Below are positions 1 through 9,170 of a DNA stretch of 64,000 bases, one piece after another (the stretch's first letter is position 1; each line of letters begins with the position of its first letter). Both the position numbers and the translations under genes were made by a program. The notes below the pieces were generated by a model. The model was given only the letters and a program-made list of their open reading frames with translations, made no database searches and was not told the origin of the DNA. Origin of the DNA: Sulfitobacter donghicola DSW-25 = KCTC 12864 = JCM 14565 (GTDB taxonomy: Bacteria > Pseudomonadota > Alphaproteobacteria > Rhodobacterales > Rhodobacteraceae); NCBI RefSeq assembly GCF_000622405.1, contig NZ_JASF01000005.1, positions 1,116,001-1,180,000 on the forward strand. Direction: 5' to 3'.

Positions 1-837
1 ATAGTCGGGGTTCAACGTTGTGACGATGACCTCGCCTACCTCACCTTCGGGAACCGGATCACCCGTTCCTGGGGTAACGATTTCAACGATTACACTCTCA
101 TCAACAATCATGCCTTCGGCAGCGGGCGATTCATATGCGATGTTACCCAGATCAGCCGTCGCATAGCTTTGGAGGCAGGTGATGCCGCGTGCAGCATACC
201 ATTCGCGCAGGCTAGGAAACAGAGCCCCCCCCCCAACCACAGCGCGGGTAATGCCCAAGGTCACGCCCATCTCATCCGCTTTTTCCAGAATGATCTTGAG
301 ATAATCAGGGGTGCCTGCATAGGCCGTCGTGCCGATATCACGTGCCGCAATCACCTGAAGCTCGGTCTGCCCAGTGCCTGCTGGCAGGACCGCAGCACCA
401 ACAGCACGTGCACCGCTTTCGAATATCATCCCCGCAGGCGTAAGATGGTAGCCAAAACAGTTGTGAACAATATCGCCTTTGCCAATCCCGACAGCATGAA
501 GGAACCGCCCCATACGCCACCAATCGGGATCGTTGGAAGAGGGTTCATAAATAGGGCCTGGTGATTGGAAAACATGCGAAAACTCATGTGCAGGTTTGGT
601 GGTAAAGTCACCAAAGGGCGCACTGGTGGCTTGTGCCTTGCCGAGCTCTGATTTGCGCAAAACAGGCAGTTGGGCCAAATCGGTGACATTACGAATAGTC
701 GTGGGATCGACGCCAGCCAAACTCTCCGAATAGCCGCCCAATGCTTGCGCCCGCGCAACCTGTGCCGGCAACATGGCGGCAATATCCTTTGCCCGCTGCT
801 CTGTGCTGCGGGTTTCCAAGTTGTCGAAATGGGTCAT
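1..837 (-). CDS. Phenylacetate-CoA ligase (PaaK-like) family protein, 3' end outside window
   Basis: The reverse strand is open from an ATG at 837 to the window edge, giving 279 N-terminal residues; the C-terminal adenylation lid is missing. The translation carries PaaK-family landmarks: FGYHLTPAG, then TTAYAGTPDYL, then GGGALFPSLREWY and YATADLGNIAYE. The family joins an aryl or short acyl acid to CoA through an acyl-AMP. Oddly, the place where PaaK has its Gly/Thr-rich phosphate loop (SSGTTG) reads QSPGPIYEP, so ATP binding may differ or the protein may be a specialised subfamily. It is the last visible gene of the Liv-type transporter run, which suggests that it activates the imported acid. 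Family call is firm, substrate unknown. Confidence 0.82.
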   Translation of the reverse strand, partial: MTHFDNLETRSTEQRAKDIAAMLPAQVARAQALGGYSESLAGVDPTTIRNVTDLAQLPVLRKSELGKAQATSAPFGDFTTKPAHEFSHVFQSPGPIYEPSSNDPDWWRMGRFLHAVGIGKGDIVHNCFGYHLTPAGMIFESGARAVGAAVLPAGTGQTELQVIAARDIGTTAYAGTPDYLKIILEKADEMGVTLGITRAVVGGGALFPSLREWYAARGITCLQSYATADLGNIAYESPAAEGMIVDESVIVEIVTPGTGDPVPEGEVGEVIVTTLNPDY

Positions 838-902
838 ATTGCTCACTCTATCTACTCTTCAGTTTCGCGCCATTCCTAAGCCATGGCGGTTCGTTTTCTT
901 CG

Positions 903-1607
903 CTAAACGGACACACCAAATAGCCACCCAACAGCTGCTGTCACAGCCATTGCCAGACCTCCCCAGAACACAACGCGCACCGTTGCAGGCATCATCGCGG
1001 CCCCTCCCGCTTTTGCGCCTAGGGCACCCAGCATCGCCAAAGCACAAAGCGTGGTTATGACAACGATCGGGATCAACATTGCCTGCGGCGCCAATACAGA
1101 AGCGAGCAAAGGAACCGCAGCAAAAACACTAAAGGTAATTGCAGAAGTTACGGCTGCCAGCAGCGGTTGGGCCTGTTGTGTTTCACTTAATCCCAGCTCT
1201 TCGCGAACATGGGCGGAAAGCGCGTCTTTTTCCGTCAATTCCCGTGCGACTAACGCGGCGGTTTCAGGCGATAATCCACGTTGTTCATATATCTCGGCCA
1301 ACTCTTGCAGCTCACCTTCAGGATCATCTATCAACGCTTGCCGCTCACGCGCGATGTCCGCGTTTTCTAGATCGGCCTGAGACGAAACGCTTACGTATTC
1401 GCCCGCCGCCATCGACATAGCACCTGCCGCCAGTCCCGCGGCGCCGGCAATCAACACAGCGCGGTGCGACGGGTCGGCGGCCGCGACCCCAACGATGATG
1501 GAGGCGACAGAAACGATGCCGTCATTGGCGCCCATGACTGCAGCACGCAACCACGGTACACGGTCAACCAGATGCGGATCATCGCTATGTGCCGAAGGTT
1601 TCGTCAC
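903..1607 (-). CDS. VIT1/CCC1 family membrane protein
   Basis: About 234 aa, matching the Fe/Mn vacuolar transporter (VIT1/CCC1) family. An N-terminal segment with AAVMGANDGIVS and AAGEYVSV pairs with a C-terminal block of three membrane helices. Between them is an acidic, charged helical region (about residues 75-130) like the metal-binding cytosolic domain of plant VIT1. I place the start at a GTG (1607) one base after the livF stop, because residues just downstream (HLVDRVPWLRAAVMG) align with the usual N-terminus; an upstream start at 1685 would overlap livF by 77 bp and add an odd Cys-containing leader. Translational coupling to livF is likely. Iron or manganese efflux is a family inference, and its place in a carboxylate transport operon is unexplained. 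Confidence 0.8.
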   Translation of the reverse strand: MTKPSAHSDDPHLVDRVPWLRAAVMGANDGIVSVASIIVGVAAADPSHRAVLIAGAAGLAAGAMSMAAGEYVSVSSQADLENADIARERQALIDDPEGELQELAEIYEQRGLSPETAALVARELTEKDALSAHVREELGLSETQQAQPLLAAVTSAITFSVFAAVPLLASVLAPQAMLIPIVVITTLCALAMLGALGAKAGGAAMMPATVRVVFWGGLAMAVTAAVGWLFGVSV

Positions 1608-1608
1608 C

Positions 1609-2442
1609 TTATGACAACCAACGCTTACGGCGGCGATAGCTGCGTACATCGCGAAAGCTCTTGCGGCCTTCATCAGACATACCAAGGTAGAATTCTTTTA
1701 CGTCTTGGTTTTCGCGCAGATCTTTGGCCGGACCATCCATAACCACGCGGCCGCTTTCAAGGATGTAACCATAGTGGGAATAGCGCAGCGCCACGTTTGT
1801 GTTCTGCTCAGCCAACAGGAAGGTCACGCCTTCCTTTTCGTTGATCTCTTTTACGATCTCGAAAATCTGTTCAACCAGCTGTGGCGCCAGACCCATCGAG
1901 GGTTCGTCCAGCAAAATGGTCTCTGGTCGGCTCATCAGCGCGCGGCCAACGGCGCACATCTGCTGCTCCCCACCCGAGGTATAGCCAGCCTGCGATTTGC
2001 GGCGTTCGCGCAAGCGGGGGAAATAGTTATATACCATCTCGAGGTCGGCAGCGATTGCACCCTTGCCGTCTGTGCGTGTGTAGGAACCCGTCAACAGGTT
2101 TTCCTCAACCGTCAGGTGCTCAAAGCAGTGACGCCCTTCCATCACCTGCACAACACCCTTTTTAACCGTCTCGGCGGGATCCTGATGTTGGATCAGACCG
2201 CCACGATATTTGATCGAGCCTTTGGTGACTTCTCCGCGTTCCGAGGCCAACAGCCCCGAGATCGCCTTGAGCGTCGTCGTCTTGCCCGCGCCGTTACCAC
2301 CAAGCAACGCGGTAATGCCGCCCTTGGGCACGTTCAGGCTCACGCCCTTCAGCACAAGAATCACGTGGTTATAGATCACTTCGATGTTGTTCACTTCGAG
2401 CAGATTTTCGACCTGCACCTCGGTGGGGTTTGCGTCCAACAT
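1609..2442 (-). CDS. livF: Liv-type ABC transporter ATP-binding protein LivF
   Basis: 277 aa cytoplasmic ATPase of a branched-chain amino acid-type (HAAT) ABC importer. Walker A GGNGAGKT is near residues 48-55, the signature SGGEQQ near 156-161 and Walker B ILLDEP near 176-181, followed by the LAEQN switch region. LivF normally pairs with LivG to power the LivHM permease, and all partners are upstream in the same run. The last 20 or so residues form an Arg/Lys/Ser-rich tail not typical of LivF. The ATG at 2442 follows a purine-rich stretch. The family also carries aromatic acids, urea and amides, so the symbol names the family, not the substrate. Confidence 0.9.
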   Translation of the reverse strand: MLDANPTEVQVENLLEVNNIEVIYNHVILVLKGVSLNVPKGGITALLGGNGAGKTTTLKAISGLLASERGEVTKGSIKYRGGLIQHQDPAETVKKGVVQVMEGRHCFEHLTVEENLLTGSYTRTDGKGAIAADLEMVYNYFPRLRERRKSQAGYTSGGEQQMCAVGRALMSRPETILLDEPSMGLAPQLVEQIFEIVKEINEKEGVTFLLAEQNTNVALRYSHYGYILESGRVVMDGPAKDLRENQDVKEFYLGMSDEGRKSFRDVRSYRRRKRWLS

Positions 2443-2466
2443 GTCCCTTGTACCCTTCTGGAAATT

Positions 2467-2506
2467 CTAGAAAATCTCTGGCCACTACAGATGTAGCAGC
2501 CAGAGA
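2467..2506 (-). terminator. Hairpin with U-tract between binding-protein gene and livF
   Basis: The intergenic region holds a long stem: TCTCTGGC pairs with GCCAGAGA, and an inner CTACA pairs with TGTAG around a 2-nt loop. On the minus strand it is followed by TTTTCTAG. This fits a partial terminator or 3' stabiliser that raises expression of the binding protein relative to the ATPase, as is common after ABC binding-protein genes. Function is inferred. Confidence 0.6.
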
Positions 2507-2514
2507 AGAGCGGC

Positions 2515-3798
2515 TTACTTACAGCCAGCTTCGATTTTGTTTTCCGCCGCATATGCTGCGGAATCTTCGGTGATCAGCGGCCCGATTACTTCGTTGTCGC
2601 TTGCGGAAAACTCGGAAATCAGGCTCCACGTTTTTGCGGATGCATCCCACTGGGTCACACCAACAAGGCCGTCACCACCGTGGTTCTGGCAGGACACTTT
2701 GAAGGAAGGACCAAAGTTCGGCAGACCAAGGGCCGCCATCTTTTCTTCGGTCATTTCCAGTGCTTCCATGCCATCACGCATCATTGCTGGGGTGATATCC
2801 ATTTCGCCGTGGATTTCCTGAGCTGTCTTCACAGCTTCTGCTGCCAGCATCGCCGCATAAAGGCCGCGGTTGTACAAAACGGTACCGATCTGGTCGCCAG
2901 CGCCAGCTGCTTTGCCAGTGTCAACAACATGCTTTTTGATGTCGTCGAAGACAGGGAAATCATCGCCCACACCGTGGAACGTCAGCGCCTTATAGCCGTT
3001 GGCCGCTGCGCCAGCTGCCAGAACGTCGTTTTCAGAACCAGACCACCAGATGCCAATGAAGTTTTCCATTGGGAAGCGGATGTTTGCAGCTTCTTGAACC
3101 GCAACTTGGTTCATCACACCCCAACCATACATGATCACATAGTCAGGCTTGTCGCGGCGAATTTGCAGCCACTGTGATTTCTGCTCCTGACCTGGGTGGT
3201 CAACTGGAACGCCTTTGAATTCGAAACCGTGCTTTGCTGACAGCTCTTCCAGGGTACGGATTGGCTCCTTACCGTAGGCCGAGTTGTGATACACGAGCGC
3301 AACTTTTTTGCCCTTCAGATCGCCACCGTTTTCGCCCAGCAGATAGTTGATCGCACCGGACGCGCCGTTCCAGTAGTTCGCAGGATAGTTGAACGTGTGG
3401 CTGAACACTTCACCGTTTGCAGCAGATGTACGGCCATAGCCCATCGTGTGCATCGGGATATTGTCAGCCGTTGTTTTTGGGATCAGCTGGTATGTGATAC
3501 CAGTGGAAAGCGGTTGATACACAAGCGAGCCTTCGCCCTTTGTGCTCTCGTAGCATTCAACGCCCTTTTCGGTGTTATAACCGGTTTCGCATTCCAAAAC
3601 GCGCGTCGCTACGCCGCCGATGCCACCGTCACGCTCGTTGAGCATGGTGAAATAATCAGCGTAACCATCAGCAAACGGGATGCCGCCAGCAGCGTATGGA
3701 CCAGTGCGATAGCTAAGTGACGGGAATACAAGGTCCGCCATTACGGGGCTTGCTGCCATCAGGGCCGCTACGGCCATTGTACCTAGTTTATATTTCAT
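2515..3798 (-). CDS. Liv-type ABC transporter periplasmic substrate-binding protein
   Basis: 427 aa precursor with a clear Sec signal peptide (MKYKLGTMAVAALMAAS, cleaved near PVMA-DLVF). The mature part matches the type I periplasmic binding fold of LivK-like proteins: SLSYRTGPYAAGG at the N-terminus and ERDGGIGGVATRVLECE are typical of the subgroup linked to acyl-CoA ligase clusters. The ATG at 3798 has a strong ribosome site (GGGAGGAAA); an upstream reading to 4035 lacks a signal peptide and is rejected. It delivers the substrate to LivHM. Being longer than classic LivK (about 370 aa) and next to two CoA ligases, it more likely binds a carboxylate or aromatic acid than an amino acid. Confidence 0.9.
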   Translation of the reverse strand: MKYKLGTMAVAALMAASPVMADLVFPSLSYRTGPYAAGGIPFADGYADYFTMLNERDGGIGGVATRVLECETGYNTEKGVECYESTKGEGSLVYQPLSTGITYQLIPKTTADNIPMHTMGYGRTSAANGEVFSHTFNYPANYWNGASGAINYLLGENGGDLKGKKVALVYHNSAYGKEPIRTLEELSAKHGFEFKGVPVDHPGQEQKSQWLQIRRDKPDYVIMYGWGVMNQVAVQEAANIRFPMENFIGIWWSGSENDVLAAGAAANGYKALTFHGVGDDFPVFDDIKKHVVDTGKAAGAGDQIGTVLYNRGLYAAMLAAEAVKTAQEIHGEMDITPAMMRDGMEALEMTEEKMAALGLPNFGPSFKVSCQNHGGDGLVGVTQWDASAKTWSLISEFSASDNEVIGPLITEDSAAYAAENKIEAGCK

Positions 3799-3881
3799 CG
3801 GTGTTTCCTCCCTTGGATGTAATCCGACTAGTTTTTTTGGGCGGGGTTCTCCCCGTCTCCGATTTTTGCGACCTCCCCGCC

Positions 3882-4994
3882 TTAGTGCGGGAACGGCCAC
3901 AGTCTTAATTTCTCTTTGGCCACGCGCCATAGCTGGGCGATGCCGTGCGGCTCTGCGATGAGGAACACGATAATCAGTGCGCCAACAATCACCAGCTGCA
4001 AATGTGCCACGATATCCGTGGGCCAACCCAACCAATCAACACCCACGACCTTCAGAACAACAGGCAGAACAACAAGGAACGCCGCGCCAGCGAAAGAACC
4101 AAAGATGCTGCCCAATCCGCCGATGATGATCATGAACAGAACGAGGAAGGATTTAGTGATGCCAAAGGCTTCGCCAACTTCGACCGCGCCCAGATAAACA
4201 GCAAAGAAGAGCGCGCCAGAAACCCCGATAAAGAAGGAAGAGACGGCGAAGGCTGTTAGCTTTGCCCGCAGTGGGTTTACGCCAATGATCTCGGCCGCGA
4301 TGTCCATATCACGGATTGCCATCCACTTACGCCCCGCCGAGCCGCGCGTCAGGTTGCGGGCCACATAGGCACAGATGATCGTAAAGAAGAGGCAGAACAG
4401 ATAGGCTGCCCATGGCGCCACGGAAGGCCCCGTAATCAGGATGCCGAACATGCTGCGCTCTGGCGCGCTGATCTGGCCCGATGCCGAGTAGTTGTAGAAC
4501 CACGCAACACGGTTGAACAACCAGACAAGGAAGAACTGCGCAGCCAGCGTCGCAACGGCAAGGTAGAACCCTTTGATCCGCAAACTAGGAAGGCCGAACA
4601 AAACCCCGACAACCGCAGTCATCACGCCGCCCATCAAGACTGACAAAAAGATGTTGAGCTCTGGCAGCCTGAACAGCAGTTCGCCTCCCCACCAGATATC
4701 AATACCCGTCATGAATTTGTAACAGCTATACGCGCCCACAGCCATGAAACCGCCGGTTCCCAAAGACACCTGACCGCAATACCCAACAAGAATGTTCAGC
4801 CCCAGCGCCGCGATCGCGTAGATCAGGAATGGCAGCAGTAGGGAGTTCACCCAATAGTCGTTCACCACAAACGGGATCACAACGATCGCGATAAAGAGAA
4901 CAACGTAATAGCGATACCGGTCAAACTTGATCGGGAACGTCTGTTGGTCGTCAGCGTAGGTCGTACTAAAATCGCCTGCTTCACGGTAGAACAT
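3882..4994 (-). CDS. livM: Liv-type ABC transporter permease LivM
   Basis: 370 aa integral membrane protein with about 9-10 hydrophobic segments starting near residue 30. The LGLNILVGYCGQVSLG motif (about 65-80) and the cytoplasmic coupling region DMDIAAEIIGVN are characteristic of LivM permeases. It forms the channel with LivH. The ATG at 4994 is preceded by GGAGGTAAGCTA. The first 30 residues are polar and cytoplasmic. It lies between livH and the binding-protein gene in one transcription direction. Confidence 0.9.
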   Translation of the reverse strand: MFYREAGDFSTTYADDQQTFPIKFDRYRYYVVLFIAIVVIPFVVNDYWVNSLLLPFLIYAIAALGLNILVGYCGQVSLGTGGFMAVGAYSCYKFMTGIDIWWGGELLFRLPELNIFLSVLMGGVMTAVVGVLFGLPSLRIKGFYLAVATLAAQFFLVWLFNRVAWFYNYSASGQISAPERSMFGILITGPSVAPWAAYLFCLFFTIICAYVARNLTRGSAGRKWMAIRDMDIAAEIIGVNPLRAKLTAFAVSSFFIGVSGALFFAVYLGAVEVGEAFGITKSFLVLFMIIIGGLGSIFGSFAGAAFLVVLPVVLKVVGVDWLGWPTDIVAHLQLVIVGALIIVFLIAEPHGIAQLWRVAKEKLRLWPFPH

Positions 4995-5075
4995 TAGCTT
5001 ACCTCCGCCAAAATCGATGGTCTGTGTCGTTGAATAGAGAAAAGAGAACCTACGGTTACTGAACCGATGTAATCA

Positions 5076-6083
5076 TTAAACACGCTCAATGATCTTCTCC
5101 CCGAATAGGCCCTGTGGACGGAAGACGAGGAAGACCAGCGCCAACATATAAGCAAACCAGTTTTCTGTCGCACCGCCAAGGAATGGCGCACCGATCAGGA
5201 ATTCGAACAACTTCTCACCCACACCGATGATCAGTCCACCCACGATGGCACCCGGGATCGAGGTAAACCCACCCAACATCAGAACTGGCAGAGCTTTCAA
5301 AGCGATTAGCGAGAGCGAGAATTGAACACCCGATTTCGCGCCCCACATGATCCCTGCAACCAAGGCAACGAACCCCGCCAGCGACCAAACCAGAACCCAG
5401 ATAAAGTTCAGCGAGACACCAACGGACAGGGCCGCTTGGTGGTCATCAGCAACCGCACGCATTGCGCGGCCTTGCTTGGTGTATTGTGCGAACATCACCA
5501 GCCCAGCGACCAAGAGGATCGCGATCACACTCGCCACGATGTCTAGGTTGTCGATGAAGAACCCATAGCCGAACGCCTCATAGGTTGTCCCCTCAAGCCA
5601 CATGTTCATACCCTGTGGCAAACAAGCGCCCTCAGCAGCACAGACATTCAGCGCCTTCAGCTCGGAACCCCACATCAGGTCAGCAACACCTTCAAGGAAA
5701 TATGCCAGACCGATGGTCGCCATGAACAGGATGATCGGCTCTTGGCCAACCAGATGCTTGAAAACAAACCGCTGCACGGCCCACGCCAACGCAATCATCA
5801 CAACCACGGTTAAAGCAATCGCGAGGAACGAATGAACGTGCCATCCGAATTTGTGCACCTCTGTGCCAAATATCGCGTTAATCAAATGCGCAAACGGCAC
5901 CTGCCCATTCTGAATGCCTACCAGCGTCATCGCCGCAAAAAGCGCCATAACACCTTGGGCATAGTTGAAAATACCGGACGCCTTGTAGATCAAGACAAAT
6001 CCAAGTGCGACAAGCGCGTAAAGCACCCCTGCCATCAATCCGTTGAGGAAAACCTCAATTGTAAAAGCCAGTTGCTCGTTCAT
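5076..6083 (-). CDS. livH: Liv-type ABC transporter permease LivH
   Basis: 335 aa membrane permease with about 8 hydrophobic segments; LVALGFVLIYKASGIFNYAQG and the later GGFTSIPGAIVGGLIIG are LivH hallmarks. I use the ATG at 6083, which has GGGGAG seven bases upstream; an in-frame TTG at 6098 would include that ribosome site inside the gene. A loop with two cysteines (CAAEGACLP, around residue 150) is not usual for LivH and could form a disulfide in the periplasm. The stop is followed by about 80 bp before livM. Confidence 0.9.
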   Translation of the reverse strand: MNEQLAFTIEVFLNGLMAGVLYALVALGFVLIYKASGIFNYAQGVMALFAAMTLVGIQNGQVPFAHLINAIFGTEVHKFGWHVHSFLAIALTVVVMIALAWAVQRFVFKHLVGQEPIILFMATIGLAYFLEGVADLMWGSELKALNVCAAEGACLPQGMNMWLEGTTYEAFGYGFFIDNLDIVASVIAILLVAGLVMFAQYTKQGRAMRAVADDHQAALSVGVSLNFIWVLVWSLAGFVALVAGIMWGAKSGVQFSLSLIALKALPVLMLGGFTSIPGAIVGGLIIGVGEKLFEFLIGAPFLGGATENWFAYMLALVFLVFRPQGLFGEKIIERV

Positions 6084-6101
6084 GACACAACTCCCCAAAT
6101 A

Positions 6102-6920
6102 TCAATCATGTGCCACACCCAAATACGCATCAATCACCTCTTGGTTGTTGCGCACTTCGTCCGGAGTACCGTCGCCAATCTTTTTGCCGTAATCCATCAC
6201 AACCACGCGGTCGCTTAGATCCATAACAACGCCCATGTCGTGTTCGATCAGCGCGATTGTGGTGCCAAATTCATCGTTCACATCCAGAATAAAGCGGCTC
6301 ATGTCCTCTTTTTCCTCAACGTTCATGCCTGCCATCGGTTCATCCAACAGCAGCAAGGAAGGCTCGGCCGCTAATGCGCGCGCCAGCTCAACCCGTTTTT
6401 TCAAACCATAAGGAAGGCGCGCAACGGGCGTCTTTCGGATCGCTTGAATCTCAAGGAAGTCGATGATCTTTTCCGCGATTTCGCGGTTTTCGACCTCTTC
6501 TTTTTCGGCCGAACCGCGCCAGAATGTCTGCGCCAACATGCTGCTTTTCATATGGGTCAAACGGCCAGTCATCACGTTGTCCAGAACGCTCATCCCCTCA
6601 AAAAGGGCGATGTTCTGGAACGTTCGCGCAATCCCTTGCTGTGCCACCTGAAACGGTTTCATCGCTGGGCGCGGTGCACCGCGGTACCAGACCGAACCTT
6701 CCTGCGGAACATAAAACCCCGAGATGACATTCAGCATCGAAGACTTACCAGCGCCGTTCGGCCCGATAATCGCGCGAATTTCACCTTCACGGATGTCGAA
6801 CGAAATGTCTTTGATCGCTTCTACACCACCAAACCTCAGGGTGATGTTCTTCATTTCCATGACAACAGGACCAATCGTGCGCCCGTCTTCGGTCACATAG
6901 CTTTCTGCGTTATCCTTCAC
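6102..6920 (-). CDS. livG: Liv-type ABC transporter ATP-binding protein LivG
   Basis: 272 aa ATPase, partner of LivF. Walker A GPNGAGKS lies near residues 53-60, the LivG-type signature LPYGLKKRVELARAL near 178-192 and Walker B LLLLDEPMAGMN just after. The start is a GTG at 6920 preceded by a run of Gs (GGGGGGC). The N-terminal 20 residues (ending GPVVMEM) are longer than in E. coli LivG. It is the first transporter gene after the acyl-CoA synthetase and lies 18 bp before livH. Confidence 0.9.
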   Translation of the reverse strand: MKDNAESYVTEDGRTIGPVVMEMKNITLRFGGVEAIKDISFDIREGEIRAIIGPNGAGKSSMLNVISGFYVPQEGSVWYRGAPRPAMKPFQVAQQGIARTFQNIALFEGMSVLDNVMTGRLTHMKSSMLAQTFWRGSAEKEEVENREIAEKIIDFLEIQAIRKTPVARLPYGLKKRVELARALAAEPSLLLLDEPMAGMNVEEKEDMSRFILDVNDEFGTTIALIEHDMGVVMDLSDRVVVMDYGKKIGDGTPDEVRNNQEVIDAYLGVAHD

Positions 6921-7014
6921 GCGATGCCCCCCTGCTTCATTCGTTTAGTCATTTTCAATGTACCCTTGCGGGATGGTGGGCGGGGCGTCGGCAGGGCCGC
7001 GCGTCGATCCATCA

Positions 7015-8985
7015 TCATTCCGCCGCCATTTTGTGCGCCACTGGCATCACTTTCGCGTCACGTACTTCCAGCGTCGCTTTGATCGATCCCTTGCGCCCAT
7101 CTTCATAGGTCACTTCAGTCTCGGTGCTCACGCTGTCCGATCCATCATAAAGTGCCGCAATGATATCGTCGTATTTTTCTTCGATAATCCGGCGGCGCAC
7201 TTTCCGTGTCCGCGTCAGCTCTCCGTCATCTGCGTCCAGCTCTTTGTGCAGGACAACAAACCGATGAATCTGACAGCCTGACAGCATTTCATCTTCGGCG
7301 ACGCTTTCATTCACGGCTTCGACGTGTTCCTGAATCTGTGCCATTACCTGTGGGTGACGCGCCAGCTCCTGATAGGATGCATAGCCGATGTTGTTACGTT
7401 CGGCCCAGTTGCCAACGGCAGTCAGATCAATATTGATGAATGCGGTGCACTGTTCTTTGCCGTTCCCAAACACCACAGCTTCCAGAATATTCGGGAAGAA
7501 CTTGAGTTTGTTCTCAACGTATTTTGGCGCAAACAGTGAACCATCGGCCATTTTGCCAACGTCTTTCGCACGGTCAATAATGCGTAAATGCCCTGAGTCT
7601 GGCTCAACAAACCCAGCATCACCTGTCGCAACCCAGCCTTCAGGGTCCTTTGTGTCTGCCGTGCTTTCTGGGTTCTTATAGTACTCTACAAACACACCAG
7701 GTGAGCGGTAAAATACCTCGCCATTGTCTGCGATCTTCAGCTCAACACCAGGGCATGTGACCCCAACCGTATCACTACGCACCTGCCCGTCTGGCTGTGC
7801 AGTAATGAAAACAGTTGCTTCGGTCTGGCCATAAAGCTGCTTTAGGTTGATCCCAAGCGAGCGGTAGAAATCAAAGATTTCAGGGCCAATCGCTTCACCC
7901 GCTGTATATCCCACACGCACACGGCTAAAGCCCAATGTGTTCTTTAACGGCCCATAGATGAACAACTCACCCATGCGATATTTGACCCGATCCAGAAAGC
8001 TGACGCTCTCGCCGTCCAGAATTGCAGGCCCAACCTTGCGTGCATGCGCCATGTAGTGATCAAATAAGCGCTTCTTGAAACGGCTAGCATCTTCCATACG
8101 GATCATCACGTTGGTCAGCTGCGTTTCAAAGACGCGCGGCGGCGCAAAGTAATATGTCGGGCCGATTTCACGCAAATCCACATGCATCGTGTCCGCGCTT
8201 TCAGGACAGTTGGTGCAAAAACCAGTCCACAACGCCTGACCAACAGAAAAGATGAAATCACCAACCCACGCCATAGGCAGATAGGCCAGAATTTCATCCG
8301 TCTGGCGCAGGTTATCAAACTCTGACGACGACTTTGCCGTTTCGATCACGTTACGGTTGCTCAGCACAACGCCCTTCGGCTTGCCCGTGGTGCCAGATGT
8401 ATAAAGCATCACGCCCGTGCTGTCGTAGTCCAACTTGGCCTGACGCGCCTCAAGCTCTTTGATGTGCTTGTCGCGATTCTGGCGGCCCATTTCCTGAACG
8501 GCTTGATACTGGTCCAGAACGTCGTGGTCGTATTTGCGCAGACCTCGTGGGTCGAGGTAGATCATCCGCTCGAATTCGGGCAGCTCGTCTTGCACCTCAA
8601 AGATCTTGTCGACCTGCTCTTGGTCACCAACGATGGCAAAACGCGCACCACAGTGGTTCATCACATAGGCCATCTCTTCGGCGTTTGCGTCCTGATAGAG
8701 TGGCACAGGTACGGCGCCACACATTTCGGCGGCCATCATGGCCCAGTATAGGTAGGGGCGGTTACGTCCGATGATCGCAACAAAATCACCCTCGTTGATA
8801 CCAAGCTCCATCAAACCCAAGGCCAAGGCCTCTACCTCGTCTCGCGTCTGGCTCCATGTCCAGCTTTGCCAAATACCGTATTCTTTTTCACGGTAGGCGG
8901 GCGCATTACCAAACTGTTTTGCATTGCGATGCAAAAGAGCTGGAACAGATGCGGGTTGTCCCGCGGGACATTGTATCGTGGCCAA
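7015..8985 (-). CDS. Long-chain acyl-CoA synthetase-like AMP-binding protein
   Basis: 656 aa adenylate-forming enzyme that makes acyl-AMP, then acyl-CoA. The phosphate-binding motif YTSGTTGKPKG is near residues 195-205, the aromatic YGQTEA motif near 380, and the ATGDAG hinge region is present. I choose a TTG start at 8985, seven bases after a strong GGAGG; the longer reading to an upstream start at 9102 lacks such a site. The gene heads the Liv-type transporter run and is divergent from a two-component system, so it probably activates the imported acid at the membrane. The protein resembles the FadD/ACSL branch found next to Liv-type transporters; chain length cannot be told from sequence. 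Confidence 0.87.
   Translation of the reverse strand: MATIQCPAGQPASVPALLHRNAKQFGNAPAYREKEYGIWQSWTWSQTRDEVEALALGLMELGINEGDFVAIIGRNRPYLYWAMMAAEMCGAVPVPLYQDANAEEMAYVMNHCGARFAIVGDQEQVDKIFEVQDELPEFERMIYLDPRGLRKYDHDVLDQYQAVQEMGRQNRDKHIKELEARQAKLDYDSTGVMLYTSGTTGKPKGVVLSNRNVIETAKSSSEFDNLRQTDEILAYLPMAWVGDFIFSVGQALWTGFCTNCPESADTMHVDLREIGPTYYFAPPRVFETQLTNVMIRMEDASRFKKRLFDHYMAHARKVGPAILDGESVSFLDRVKYRMGELFIYGPLKNTLGFSRVRVGYTAGEAIGPEIFDFYRSLGINLKQLYGQTEATVFITAQPDGQVRSDTVGVTCPGVELKIADNGEVFYRSPGVFVEYYKNPESTADTKDPEGWVATGDAGFVEPDSGHLRIIDRAKDVGKMADGSLFAPKYVENKLKFFPNILEAVVFGNGKEQCTAFINIDLTAVGNWAERNNIGYASYQELARHPQVMAQIQEHVEAVNESVAEDEMLSGCQIHRFVVLHKELDADDGELTRTRKVRRRIIEEKYDDIIAALYDGSDSVSTETEVTYEDGRKGSIKATLEVRDAKVMPVAHKMAAE
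8917..8936. promoter_or_regulatory. Perfect inverted repeat in the 5' coding part of the acyl-CoA synthetase
   Basis: TTTTGCAT and ATGCAAAA flank a 4-nt centre (20 bp in all), about 50 bp inside the gene. It could be an operator for the divergent regulator or an acyl-CoA-responsive repressor, but one such repeat is expected by chance in a window this size. Confidence 0.25.
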
Positions 8986-9170
8986 AGTGTATCCTCCCAA
9001 TCCCGTCTCTCCCAACGGGTTGATCGCATTTTTGCGATTCAGTATGGCGCCAAGAATGGCAGGGTTACATTCGGCGTCAACTTTTTCCTGATGTTTTCTC
9101 AATCCTTACGAATTGTAACAAGGTGAACTGTTCCTTTGACACCCCTGTGCGCGGGTGCAAACTGCGCTTT

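Noticed and set aside
1705..2496. 263-codon ORF antisense to livF
   Set aside because: Shadow of livF; the ABC motifs are on the minus strand.
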